A stretch of DNA of 13,759 bases, taken from assembly GCA_047630175.1 (NCBI GenBank), contig JBLHVI010000088.1:1-13759 (forward strand). Reading direction: 5' to 3'. Positions 6,499 to 13,759 of this stretch are shown here, in pieces. How positions within the stretch are numbered: position 1 is the first letter of the stretch; each line of letters begins with the position of its first letter. Position numbers and translations under genes: made by a program. The notes below the pieces were generated by a model. That model made no database searches and had not been told where the DNA came from. It saw nothing but the letters and a program-made list of their open reading frames with translations. The stretch is from UBA4582 sp047630175. GTDB lineage: Bacteria; Pseudomonadota; Gammaproteobacteria; Pseudomonadales; Azotimanducaceae.

Positions 6499-8706
6499 TT
6501 AAAAAATACGGCCCAATTTTAGATAGAAAGAGCTCTGGTTGTTCTCGCTGCGGCCATAGCCGACATAGACGGGTCCCAGCGGAGAATCAACGCCAAGGGC
6601 GACAAGACCGCTGTAGATAAGGTCGTTGATGCTGAAGTCTGAGGGCGACTGCCAGACATTGCCGGCTTCGATGGCAATGGCTAAATAGACAGGCAGATCA
6701 ACGGGCAACATGCTTTTTTCGTCGATGCGGCGTAGGTAAGTCATGCTCAGATACGCTAGATCGTTGCCCACGAGTGCGTCCTCATACAAGCCTGACAGGT
6801 TAGCAAAACCGCCGAGGCTGCTTTGGAATTGGCGTCCGTTCACCGTGCCGAAGCTACGCACATACCTGCCTCGTAAAATGATAGCGCTGGCGCCCCAAGG
6901 CACAGCCTGGAGGCCGCTGACCTTTAACAAATCAAAGGGCTCGCGACTGGGATCCCCGGGATGTATGCGATTGAAGCTAATTCTGGCCAGTGCGCCTGTC
7001 TTAGGGAAGTAGAGGCTGTCAAGCGTGTCGAGGTCGAATTTTAGGTAGTCAACGCGGTCACTAAACTTCTCGACTTGACGCACCTGCCCAATAAAGGTTT
7101 TGGTCTCGCCCTTATGGTGTTCAACGCCGATGCCTGCAACCGCGATATTAGAAATTTCAGCGCCGAGGAACACGCCCTTAACAAAGTCTTTGATGCGAAA
7201 CAGACTCTCAATTTTGCTTTCAACGACATTGTTTACGCTGCGCTCGCCATAGCGTAGCAGCGGCGCAACGAAGAACCGCTGTTGATAGTCCAGCGGTAAA
7301 TACAACTCGGAACTTAGCAAAGGAGCCTCACCGATCTGGGCTACACTAAACCATTCGCCACCGCGGCTGGTGATACCAGACTTACGGTAGTTGGCACCAA
7401 TATTGTACGCATTCTCACTGCGGCTATTTGTGTTTAATTCGAAGCTGACACCAAGCAGGTCTTTGCCCCAACTGCGTTCTGTGGCCGTTATTGCCAGACG
7501 GCTACCGGTCTCTGCTGGATGGATTACATAATTCACGGCCTCAAAATACTCGTAGCCATAAATTGATCGAATATCTGCCTCCAATTGTTCCCGATTCAGC
7601 GGGCGACCAAGCGGCTGGCTGATATGAGAAGCAATCAACTCGTCGGAAATATTCGAACCGTTGTGAATACTGATCTCGGTGATGAGCGGCTTGCTGTAGG
7701 TCAACGTTGCTGCGTATTTGGCGGTACTTGGGCTGGCAAAGAATGCCAGCGCTTCATCATAATCTGAGGTGGCAGCATAGCCACGACTAATCGCGAGCTC
7801 GGTTTTATCGAAGTCAGCCGTGTTGATGTCTTCCAAGTTTGGGCTGATGAGCACATCTCCGGGGCCTAGCAGCGCGTACTGTTTGCGTAGTTGGTTAAAT
7901 GTTAGCAGGGTCGTCAGTTGCTCGATGATAGGAATGACCGAATCGAGTCCAGCGGCAGAATACAACGGCGTGGCGATATCCACGGCAATTACGTAGTCGA
8001 CCCCCATGGCGTGAGCAATATCAACGGGCAAGTTGTTGGAGATGCCACCGTCGACGAGGACCTTGCCATCTACTTCTACGGGTGCGAACAGGCCAGGAAT
8101 CGACATGCTGGCTCGAACCGCAGTGGAGATAGAGCCTGACGAAAACACAACCGCCTCACCTGTGGCTAGATCGCTGGCAACGGCGCGAAAGGGGATTTTT
8201 AGGCGGTCGAAATCGGTGATTTGGCTGACATGCACAAACAGGCGCTGTAGCATAATTTGCAGATTTTGACCCTGAATAACCCCTTTGGGTAGATTGATTA
8301 CGCCGCCGTCAAGTGTTGCCTGAGTTTTGGATAAATAGTCGCGGGAGTCTTGTTTACGTCGGTATGACAGTTGATCTCTGGGTGATTCGTCAGAGAAGGC
8401 TTCACTCCAATCGATGCTCGTGGCGATGGCCTCAAGCTCGTCGGGAGTTTTTCCAGAGGCATACAGGGCGCCTACAATGGCGCCCATGCTGGTGCCGGTA
8501 ATGGCGTGAATTTTGATGTTGCGTTCTTCAAGAGCGCGGATGACGCCAATATGAGCGAGACCTCGAGCGCCACCGCCGGACAATACTAGGCCGACGCGTG
8601 GTGGCTCCGCCAATGCGCTGGCTGTCTGGTTCACTGTGAGGATGGCTGTTACGGTAGCGAAACAGACCATTAACCAAGCGGCTTTGGTGGACAGACTAAT
8701 CTTCAT
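6499..8706 (-). CDS. Patatin-like phospholipase with POTRA and outer-membrane beta-barrel (type Vd autotransporter-like)
   Basis: A 735-residue secreted lipase of the PlpD/RssA-like class. Residues 1-33 form a signal peptide with a probable cut after ALA. The patatin domain (about 36-330) has the oxyanion-hole motif GGGARG at 44-49, the nucleophile elbow GTSMG at 71-75 with Ser73, and the dyad Asp219 in DGG at 219-221, so it should be an active acyl hydrolase on phospholipids. A POTRA-like segment follows at about 343-413 (ITEISIHNGSNISDELI through YGYEYFEAVNYVI). The remainder, about 420-735, is rich in alternating hydrophobic/polar strands and ends in Phe (LKLGRIF), as expected for a 16-strand BamA/Omp85-type barrel recognised by the BAM complex. 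By family knowledge, the barrel exports or anchors the lipase at the cell surface; whether it is cleaved off cannot be seen. It is probably the first gene of the minus-strand run. Confidence 0.93.
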   Translation of the reverse strand: MKISLSTKAAWLMVCFATVTAILTVNQTASALAEPPRVGLVLSGGGARGLAHIGVIRALEERNIKIHAITGTSMGAIVGALYASGKTPDELEAIATSIDWSEAFSDESPRDQLSYRRKQDSRDYLSKTQATLDGGVINLPKGVIQGQNLQIMLQRLFVHVSQITDFDRLKIPFRAVASDLATGEAVVFSSGSISTAVRASMSIPGLFAPVEVDGKVLVDGGISNNLPVDIAHAMGVDYVIAVDIATPLYSAAGLDSVIPIIEQLTTLLTFNQLRKQYALLGPGDVLISPNLEDINTADFDKTELAISRGYAATSDYDEALAFFASPSTAKYAATLTYSKPLITEISIHNGSNISDELIASHISQPLGRPLNREQLEADIRSIYGYEYFEAVNYVIHPAETGSRLAITATERSWGKDLLGVSFELNTNSRSENAYNIGANYRKSGITSRGGEWFSVAQIGEAPLLSSELYLPLDYQQRFFVAPLLRYGERSVNNVVESKIESLFRIKDFVKGVFLGAEISNIAVAGIGVEHHKGETKTFIGQVRQVEKFSDRVDYLKFDLDTLDSLYFPKTGALARISFNRIHPGDPSREPFDLLKVSGLQAVPWGASAIILRGRYVRSFGTVNGRQFQSSLGGFANLSGLYEDALVGNDLAYLSMTYLRRIDEKSMLPVDLPVYLAIAIEAGNVWQSPSDFSINDLIYSGLVALGVDSPLGPVYVGYGRSENNQSSFYLKLGRIF

Positions 8707-8840
8707 GGTCTAACCGATGCCAAAAAACAAGCAGTGTAACCTGTTGATTAAGGATTGGAATCTGTTGCGGGATCATTTAGCTGCTGCATTCTACTTGGGG
8801 TGCTATATCATAAGGTTTTCGCCTGGGAGAAGAAGGTCAC
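8707..8840. promoter_or_regulatory. Divergent intergenic region between the two gene blocks
   Basis: These 134 nt separate the minus-strand patatin gene from the plus-strand copper chaperone, so promoters for both directions are expected here. TATATCATAA near 8804-8813 is a possible plus-strand -10 region but has no good -35 partner at 17 nt. On the minus strand TACACT near 8732-8737 is an equally weak candidate. AGAAGG at 8831-8836 serves as ribosome-binding sequence for the ATG at 8841. No clear operator palindrome was seen. Confidence 0.35.
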
Positions 8841-9305
8841 ATGGCTAACACAATGAGCGCGGTTTTTTTTGCCACATTACTGGCTCTGATGATGAGCGGT
8901 TGTGACGGTGAGTCGGAACCTGCTGTGGCGTTCAGTCATGGTTGGGCGCGTGCAACTCCGACTGGTGCTAATGTTGCTGCAGTGTATGCGCAGTTGTCGA
9001 ATCGAGGCCTCGAAAGCGTTACGATTCTTGGTATTAGTACCAGTGTGGCGCGTATGGCGCAGGTTCATGAAACCACTGAGTCGGAGGGGATGATGCGGAT
9101 GCGGCACGTTGACCCGCTAGCGTTGGCTGCCGGCACTGACGTCGACTTGGTGCCGGGGGGAATGCACCTGATGTTGATGGGGCTGACCCAGCCTTTGACC
9201 TCGGGTATGACGTTCGACGTTACGTTTGAATTGGCAGACGGCCAGAAGCTGACGCTGCCGGTCGTTGTCGGTGCTGTGGATCAACTTGAAGCGCCCGCGA
9301 TGTAG
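8841..9305 (+). CDS. PCu(A)C-family copper chaperone lipoprotein
   Basis: Periplasmic copper(I)-binding protein of the PCu(A)C (formerly DUF461) family, which delivers copper to cytochrome c oxidase or protects against free copper. The 154-residue product has a hydrophobic signal peptide ending in the lipobox-like LMMSGC with Cys21, so it is probably a lipoprotein; most family members are soluble, making this a mild variation. The copper site matches H-x10-M-x21-H-x-M exactly: His76, Met87, His109 and Met111. The fold also shows the family's WARATPTGANVAAVYAQLSN segment near the start. No Sco1-like partner is next to it. The nitrile hydratase beta gene follows after 71 nt, so the two may be cotranscribed. 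The start is supported by AGAAGG 4 nt upstream. Confidence 0.95.
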   Translation: MANTMSAVFFATLLALMMSGCDGESEPAVAFSHGWARATPTGANVAAVYAQLSNRGLESVTILGISTSVARMAQVHETTESEGMMRMRHVDPLALAAGTDVDLVPGGMHLMLMGLTQPLTSGMTFDVTFELADGQKLTLPVVVGAVDQLEAPAM

Positions 9306-9376
9306 TGTCCGCAGGTGTACGCATTGCAAGCACGATGTCCTCGCCAACCGGGCTCGTTTAAAGGAGCAAGTCTTCG

Positions 9377-10048
9377 ATGGACGGAATACACGATTTAGGC
9401 GGTAAGCACGGCTTTGGCGTTGTTGACAGGTCAGGCGATGCCACGGTGTTCCACAGCCGTTGGGAGGCCGCCGTGTTCGCCATGGTCAATGCAGCAGCGC
9501 AGGCGGGTGCCTGGCACAATACTGATCAGTTTCGTCACGCGGTCGAGCGCATCGATCCCGCGGCCTATCTGACTCAAGGTTATTATGGCCGCTGGTTGGG
9601 TGGGCTGGAAACGTTGCTGGTAGAATCAGGCCTGTTGACGACAGCCGAATTGCAAGCACGATTAGCGCAAATGGGTGGTAGTGCGCGCGATCGTGTTGCC
9701 GCACGCCCGGCAGTTTCACCCTTCTCACTGGGTGAGTCTGCGCAGGGATCTGGCAGTCAGCGTGAAGTTGGTCAGGCAAGATTTAAGGTGGGTGAGCAAG
9801 TTAGAACGCTGGATCATAGCAAGCCAACGCATACACGTTTGCCCGCCTATGCCCGCGGCAAGCGTGGTACTGTTAGTAAGATTCACGGTGGATGGATCTA
9901 TCCTGATACCAACGCTCAGGGACAGGGTGAGTGTCCACAAGTGTTGTATACAATTACGTTTTCTGGCGCCGAGCTCTGGCAAGAAGGCGATTCCAAATTA
10001 TCAGTCAGTTTGGATTTGTTCGAGCCCTACCTAGCGGCAGCGTTTTAG
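9377..10048 (+). CDS. nthB: Nitrile hydratase subunit beta
   Basis: Structural subunit of nitrile hydratase, the cytoplasmic enzyme that hydrates nitriles to amides. The 223-residue protein starts with the hallmark MDGIHDLGGKHGFG. It continues through the helical N-terminal domain with DQFRHAVERI and YYGRWLGGLETLLVE (about 69-84), then a flexible Ser/Gly/Gln-rich linker near 112-130. The SH3-like C-terminal domain carries HTRLPAYARGKRG at 152-164, whose arginines contact the oxidised metal-ligand cysteines of the alpha subunit in the family. AAAGGAG at 9360-9366 lies 10 nt before the ATG. The beta gene comes before alpha, the order typical of cobalt-type enzymes; iron-type operons usually run alpha then beta. 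Length is similar to Pseudomonas putida cobalt-type beta. Confidence 0.96.
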   Translation: MDGIHDLGGKHGFGVVDRSGDATVFHSRWEAAVFAMVNAAAQAGAWHNTDQFRHAVERIDPAAYLTQGYYGRWLGGLETLLVESGLLTTAELQARLAQMGGSARDRVAARPAVSPFSLGESAQGSGSQREVGQARFKVGEQVRTLDHSKPTHTRLPAYARGKRGTVSKIHGGWIYPDTNAQGQGECPQVLYTITFSGAELWQEGDSKLSVSLDLFEPYLAAAF

Positions 10049-10122
10049 ACAAGACGTACGGCTATGCAACGAAAGCCGACAAAATAGATACCGCCGAGAT
10101 AAAAGCAAAGGAACCATTTGGT

Positions 10123-10725
10123 ATGCCGCACGACTCTGAAGGCCACAGCTCCCATGATCACCATCATTCACCTCAGGCGATTCGTGCTGAGGCGCTTGAG
10201 TCTTTGCTGATTGAGAAAGGTATACTGGTCGCATCTGCGGTTGATGCGGTGATTAGCCGCTATGCTGAGCGTGTTGGCCCGCTGAATGGTGCGCGCGTCG
10301 TGGCGCGAGCCTGGTCTGACCCCGATTTTAAGCGGTGGTTGCTTGCCGACGGTAGCGCCGCAATAGCCCAATTCAATCTTGATGGCGGCCAGGTAGAGAA
10401 ACTGGTGGTGGTAGAGAACACGCCGACTGTTCATAACGTCGTTGTGTGTACCTTGTGTTCATGCTACCCCTGGGCGGTGATGGGAATGCCACCTACGTGG
10501 TACAAGGACCCTGCCTATCGGTCGCGCATTGTCCGGGAACCGCGGGTACTGCTGGCTGAAATGGGGTTGGTTTTGGACGATGATATACATATTAACGTCT
10601 GGGATTCGAGTGCCGAAATTCGCTATATGGTGCTGCCTCAACAGCCACCAGAAACTGTCGGTGAGACAGAGTCTGTGTTGGCCGAACGCGTTAGTCGAGA
10701 CGTCATGATTGGGGTCGCTCGCTGA
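10123..10725 (+). CDS. nthA: Nitrile hydratase subunit alpha, cobalt type
   Basis: Catalytic, metal-bearing subunit of nitrile hydratase. The metal loop is VCTLCSCYPW with Cys109, Cys112, Ser113 and Cys114; Thr at the second position of CTLCSC marks a non-corrin cobalt enzyme (iron enzymes have CSLCSC). Cys112 and Cys114 are expected to be oxidised to sulfinic and sulfenic acids. Other family segments are RAEALESLLIEKG (21-33), ENTPTVHNV just before the loop, and WDSSAEIRYMVLP at 160-172. The N-terminus has a His-rich stretch (HSSHDHHHS, 8-16) comparable to that of the P. putida cobalt enzyme. I chose ATG 10123 because it follows AAAGGAA at 10107-10113 and gives 200 residues, the usual size; the frame stays open upstream through the beta gene but only as overlap. 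It lies 74 nt after beta and is followed closely by the accessory gene. Confidence 0.97.
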   Translation: MPHDSEGHSSHDHHHSPQAIRAEALESLLIEKGILVASAVDAVISRYAERVGPLNGARVVARAWSDPDFKRWLLADGSAAIAQFNLDGGQVEKLVVVENTPTVHNVVVCTLCSCYPWAVMGMPPTWYKDPAYRSRIVREPRVLLAEMGLVLDDDIHINVWDSSAEIRYMVLPQQPPETVGETESVLAERVSRDVMIGVAR

Positions 10726-10750
10726 TGGTCATCTTAATGAGCAGTTGCTA

Positions 10751-11080
10751 ATGGTAGACAATATGGCGTTAATTGGCGTTGGCGCGCCTCCGATGGCTAA
10801 CGGCGAGCTGCTGTTTGAAGCGCCTTGGCAAGGTCGCGCCTTTGGCATGGCGAGGGCGCTGTGTGAGGCTGAAATGTTCAGCTGGGATGAATTTCGGGAA
10901 TTGTTAATCGACAATATAGCGATTTGGGAACAACAGCATAACGAGGCGCTGTATCCCTACTACGAAATATTCCTTCAAACCTTGGCAATGCTGTTAGCAA
11001 ACAAAGACTTGTGCGCCGACACCGAACTTTTTGCGCGTGAGGCTGAATTTGTCGCCAGACCACATGGGCATGATCACTGA
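10751..11080 (+). CDS. Nitrile hydratase accessory (activator) protein
   Basis: Small partner protein of the nitrile hydratase activator family, which resembles the N-terminal helical part of the beta subunit and helps load cobalt into alpha, in studied systems by exchange of an alpha-activator complex into apoenzyme. The 109-residue product has the family's LFEAPWQGRAFGMARAL segment (21-37), then FSWDEFRELLIDN and a YYEIFLQTLAMLL helix matching beta's YYxxWLxxLExLL. It ends in a His-rich tail (RPHGHDH) that could hold metal. The start is uncertain: ATG 10751 leaves a 25-nt gap after alpha but has no strong ribosome-binding sequence, while TTG 10709 would overlap alpha by 17 nt and add 14 residues. 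I prefer the ATG because conserved sequence begins only after it. Confidence 0.87.
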   Translation: MVDNMALIGVGAPPMANGELLFEAPWQGRAFGMARALCEAEMFSWDEFRELLIDNIAIWEQQHNEALYPYYEIFLQTLAMLLANKDLCADTELFAREAEFVARPHGHDH

Positions 11081-11172
11081 GAGATTCAAACTTTGGCGTA
11101 GTAAGCTAGCGGAGGTGAGCGTCAATAATGTGAAGTTTTTTTTTGCGTCGGCCATGGCCAATAGATAATTTG

Positions 11173-11180
11173 AAAGGAGG
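11173..11180 (+). promoter_or_regulatory. Strong ribosome-binding site for lemA
   Basis: AAAGGAGG is a near-perfect complement to the 16S 3' end. It sits 6 nt before GTG 11187, which settles the start of lemA on a GTG codon. Confidence 0.8.
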
Positions 11181-11186
11181 TTCCCT

Positions 11187-11783
11187 GTGGAAATATCAAC
11201 AATCGTAGCGCTTGTGGTCATTGTTGTGGTCTTGGTGATGCTGGTGGCCATCTACAACCAACTGGTGGCGCTAAAAAATCGTTATAAAAATGCCTTTGCG
11301 CAAATAGAAGTTCAGCTCAAGCGCCGCTATGATTTAATTCCCAACCTAGTGGAAACAGCAAAGGGCTATCTCAGTCACGAGCGTGAGACGCTGGAGGCAG
11401 TAACCAAGGCTCGCGATGCTGCAGCGAATGGTTTGGTTGATGCAGCGAAGGACCCGAGCAATGCCGAGGCGATCAAAAAATTAGCAGGTCACGAGCAAGC
11501 GCTAGGTTCCGCCATGGCTAAATTCAACGTCACCATGGAAGCCTATCCGGATCTCAAGGCAAATCAGAATATGATGCAGTTGTCGGAAGAATTGACGAGC
11601 ACTGAGAATAAAATTTCTTTTGCACGCCAGGCTTTCAACGATCAGATCATGGGTTACAACACCTATCGACAGTCCTTTCCGAATATTCTGGTGGCTAATT
11701 TCGTCGGCCATGCAACCGATGCCGAGTTACTTGAGTTTGCCGACAGTGCAGAAATTCAGGCCGCTCCAGGTATAAAGTTTTAG
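11187..11783 (+). CDS. lemA: LemA family protein
   Basis: A 198-residue membrane-anchored helical protein. One N-terminal transmembrane segment (about 6-26, Val/Leu-rich) is followed by YNQLVALKNRYKNAFAQIE and the hallmark QLKRRYDLIPNLVETAKGY (43-61), then a long helical bundle with TSTENKISFARQAFND. LemA proteins are widespread and their exact biochemical role is not settled; many are encoded beside M48 membrane proteases, as here, which suggests the two act together (inference). The GTG start is fixed by AAAGGAGG at 11173-11180. The stop lies 17 nt before the protease start, so the two are surely cotranscribed. A 106-nt gap separates it from the nitrile hydratase accessory gene, containing a nine-T run at 11136-11144 but no convincing terminator stem. 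The gene name here is the family name and not the unrelated Pseudomonas sensor kinase once called lemA. Confidence 0.94.
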   Translation: MEISTIVALVVIVVVLVMLVAIYNQLVALKNRYKNAFAQIEVQLKRRYDLIPNLVETAKGYLSHERETLEAVTKARDAAANGLVDAAKDPSNAEAIKKLAGHEQALGSAMAKFNVTMEAYPDLKANQNMMQLSEELTSTENKISFARQAFNDQIMGYNTYRQSFPNILVANFVGHATDAELLEFADSAEIQAAPGIKF

Positions 11784-11800
11784 GCGGAGGCTGAACGCGG

Positions 11801-13726
11801 GTGGATTTTTTTCAGTCACAGGACCGTGCTCGGCGTAATACCGGGCTGCTACTCGGACTCTACTTTGCTGCAGTGATCAGTATTGTTCTGCTCATGAATG
11901 TGCTGGTGTTCTTTCTCGCCGGTTTTCAAGACAGCTATATTGCGGCGACCCAACAGGTAGCGTACGACTGGCAGGTGTTTGTCGGCGTATCGGTTGTTGT
12001 GATTGCGCTCGTCGGATTAGGCAGTTTATACCGCATTCATTCTTTGTCACAAGGCGGTCAGAGCGTCGCCGAAATGCTCGACGGTGCATTGTTAGTTGAT
12101 GCGCAGGGTGACATACGAAAGCGCCAGCTACTGAATATAGTCGAGGAAATGGCCATCGCTTCGGGCACACCTGTGCCGCCGGTATACCTCATTCCCGATC
12201 AGGCAATTAATGCCTTTGCAGCGGGTTATTCGCCCGGAGATGCGGTGATTGGCATTACGCAGGGCGCTTTGGAAAACCTCAATCGCGACCAGTTACAAGG
12301 CGTCGTTGCTCACGAGTTTAGTCATATCCTCAACGGTGATATGCGTTTAAATATTCGTCTGATGGGTGTGCTCTACGGTATTTTACTTTTGGCGGTAGTG
12401 GGTCGAATTATTCTTTTTAGCGCCCGCGGCGGTCGTAGTTCAAAGCGTGACAACGGTGCTGCATGGGTGCTGGCTATCGGTCTCGGTATGTTTGCGCTGG
12501 GTTATGTCGGTAAATTATTTGGCACGCTAATCAAGGCCGCCGTTAGTCGTCAGCGTGAATTTTTGGCAGATGCTTCAGCTGTACAATTCACTCGGCATCC
12601 GGCAGGAATTAGTGGGGCTTTGAAGCGTATCGGTGGGTATGAACAGGGATCTATTTTGCAGAATCCTGAGAGTGAGGAGATGAGTCATGCATTTTTTTGC
12701 GGCGGTGTGAGTTTCGCTTTTGGCGCCTTGACGTCAACTCATCCCCCCCTTGCTGAGCGTATCAAACGACTCGAGCCTGAGTGGAGCGGTGACTACCTGA
12801 GCGAAAATGTGCCTGAGAGTAGCGCAAGCAGAGGCAAGCAGGGTGTTGCGACGAGTTCGGCCGTTGGTGGTTTAGTGGCTGGATTTGGGGCTCAGTCTCA
12901 GCATAGCGCTGGGCAAAAAATTGACGCTGAACATGTCCTTAACACGATGGGGCACCCCGATGCGACTCAGCTTAATCTAGCGAGACAGCTAATCGCTGCG
13001 ATACCTGATGCGCTAGCGGTTGCGGCGCGGGAACCCTATTCTGCCCGGGCTGTCGTTTACTTGTTGCTTTTGGATGCTGACGCAAAAATTCGTGACCAAC
13101 AGCTGACGCACCTTGCTGCTATCGCCGATGGTAACGTCATGCAATGTTTGCAGGCTATGTTGCCTCTTAGGGACCAGCTAGTCCCCGCTGTACGTTTGCC
13201 TCTGCTGGAGTTGACGATGCCAGCTCTACGGCAGTTGACTCAGGGTCAATATGTTGTCTTTAAGGACAATATTGATGCGCTCATTCGAGCAGATCAAAAA
13301 ATGAGCTTAAGCGAATGGGCGTTGCAAAAATTTGTCAGCAAGCATCTGGGCGAGGCTTTCGACCGCCATCAGCGGCGTGCCGGAAAAAAGACGCTTAGCG
13401 CTGTTAGAGAACACTGTTCGATGCTGTTATCAATGTTGGCTTATTCCGATGCCACATCCAGTACTGAACCAGACGTGGTCTTTGCTAAGGGGCGATATCA
13501 GCTTGATATAGAGGTGTCTTTGCTGCCTCGTGAAAGCATGAGTTTAGAAGCTTTGAATGTGAGCGTTGATGCGCTAACTGACTTGCGACCGCTGTTGAAG
13601 CCGAGATTGCTTAAGGCCTGTATTACGACGATTACGGCCGACGGTATTGCCACACCGGTAGAAATTGAGCTTGTCAGGACGGTTGCCGATACGTTGGACT
13701 GCCCGATGCCACCTATTAGTTTTTAG
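11801..13726 (+). CDS. M48-family membrane metalloprotease with long C-terminal extension
   Basis: Zinc-dependent integral-membrane endopeptidase related to HtpX, likely acting in envelope protein quality control. Of its 641 residues, two transmembrane segments lie near 15-42 and 58-78. The catalytic site HEFSH is at 171-175 (zinc ligands His171 and His175, catalytic Glu172); two more membrane segments follow at about 186-206 and 222-245. The third zinc ligand is Glu253 in REFLADASA, and STHPPLAERIKRL (312-324) closes the peptidase domain. HtpX is about 290 residues, so roughly 300 residues are extra. This tail has a low-complexity Ser/Gly linker (335-372) and then helices; DNIDALIRADQKMSLSEWAL (489-508) and ITADGIATPVEIELVRTVAD (611-630) resemble the two halves of a TerB-like domain (inference). 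The GTG start follows GGAGG at 11786-11790. It is the partner of lemA, 17 nt upstream. Confidence 0.92.
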   Translation: MDFFQSQDRARRNTGLLLGLYFAAVISIVLLMNVLVFFLAGFQDSYIAATQQVAYDWQVFVGVSVVVIALVGLGSLYRIHSLSQGGQSVAEMLDGALLVDAQGDIRKRQLLNIVEEMAIASGTPVPPVYLIPDQAINAFAAGYSPGDAVIGITQGALENLNRDQLQGVVAHEFSHILNGDMRLNIRLMGVLYGILLLAVVGRIILFSARGGRSSKRDNGAAWVLAIGLGMFALGYVGKLFGTLIKAAVSRQREFLADASAVQFTRHPAGISGALKRIGGYEQGSILQNPESEEMSHAFFCGGVSFAFGALTSTHPPLAERIKRLEPEWSGDYLSENVPESSASRGKQGVATSSAVGGLVAGFGAQSQHSAGQKIDAEHVLNTMGHPDATQLNLARQLIAAIPDALAVAAREPYSARAVVYLLLLDADAKIRDQQLTHLAAIADGNVMQCLQAMLPLRDQLVPAVRLPLLELTMPALRQLTQGQYVVFKDNIDALIRADQKMSLSEWALQKFVSKHLGEAFDRHQRRAGKKTLSAVREHCSMLLSMLAYSDATSSTEPDVVFAKGRYQLDIEVSLLPRESMSLEALNVSVDALTDLRPLLKPRLLKACITTITADGIATPVEIELVRTVADTLDCPMPPISF

Positions 13727-13733
13727 TAAAAAT

Positions 13734-13759
13734 TGCTGGTGCTGGTGCTGGTGCTGGTG
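13734..13759. repeat. Hexanucleotide tandem repeat cut by the window edge
   Basis: Four perfect copies of GCTGGT run from 13735 to 13758, with one more base at the edge, starting 8 nt after the protease stop codon. The total copy number is unknown. On the minus strand one frame reads Pro-Ala repeats and ends at a TAA at 13716-13718, so it could be the tail of a convergent gene; it could also be non-coding or an assembly-end artefact. Confidence 0.85.

Noticed and set aside
9323..9662. A 14-base direct repeat (ATTGCAAGCACGAT) at 9323 and 9649
   Set aside because: One shared 14-mer in nearly 14 kb is close to chance, and one copy is inside conserved nthB coding sequence.
11136..11144. Nine-T run as a terminator of the nitrile hydratase operon
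   Set aside because: No stable GC-rich stem precedes it; read-through to lemA remains possible.
11115..11168. A 17-codon GTG-started frame before lemA with GGAGG just upstream
   Set aside because: The GGAGG abuts the GTG with no spacing, and the product is a short Phe-rich peptide with no support.

Overview
The window looks like chromosomal DNA of a Gram-negative bacterium, most probably a gammaproteobacterium. Supporting signs are an outer-membrane patatin-type autotransporter ending in a terminal Phe, a lipobox-bearing periplasmic copper chaperone, and gene sequences of proteobacterial type. No rRNA, tRNA, CRISPR array, phage or transposase was seen. The layout is two divergent gene blocks separated at about 8707-8840.

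The left block (1-8706) is entirely on the minus strand. Read in the direction of transcription it holds a patatin-like phospholipase fused to a POTRA/beta-barrel (type Vd-like), a malonyl-CoA synthetase (matB), a GAR formyltransferase (purN), a divergent ribose-phosphate pyrophosphokinase (prs-like), then a 271-nt gap and ileS, which runs off the left edge. matB-purN-prs are tightly packed, with GTGA and ATGA stop/start overlaps. PRPP synthesis and PurN belong to the same purine pathway; MatB is an unexpected partner. The isoleucyl-tRNA synthetase is of the eukaryote-like IleS2 type, the type associated with mupirocin tolerance.

The right block (8841-13726) is entirely on the plus strand: a PCu(A)C copper-chaperone lipoprotein, a cobalt-type nitrile hydratase operon (beta, alpha, accessory/activator protein), LemA, and a long M48 metalloprotease with a C-terminal extension that resembles TerB-like helical domains. 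Nitrile hydratase turns nitriles into amides; no amidase or cobalt transporter is in view. The alpha N-terminus and the accessory protein C-terminus are both His-rich, which fits metal delivery. LemA and the M48 protease form a recurrent bacterial pair.

The window ends in four perfect copies of a hexamer (GCTGGT), cut by the right edge. I see no wholly undescribed system. The best leads are the divergent Prs coupled to PurN and MatB, the long tail of the M48 protease, the nitrile hydratase set beside a copper chaperone, a possible 34-residue small protein between ileS and prs, and the terminal hexamer repeat.
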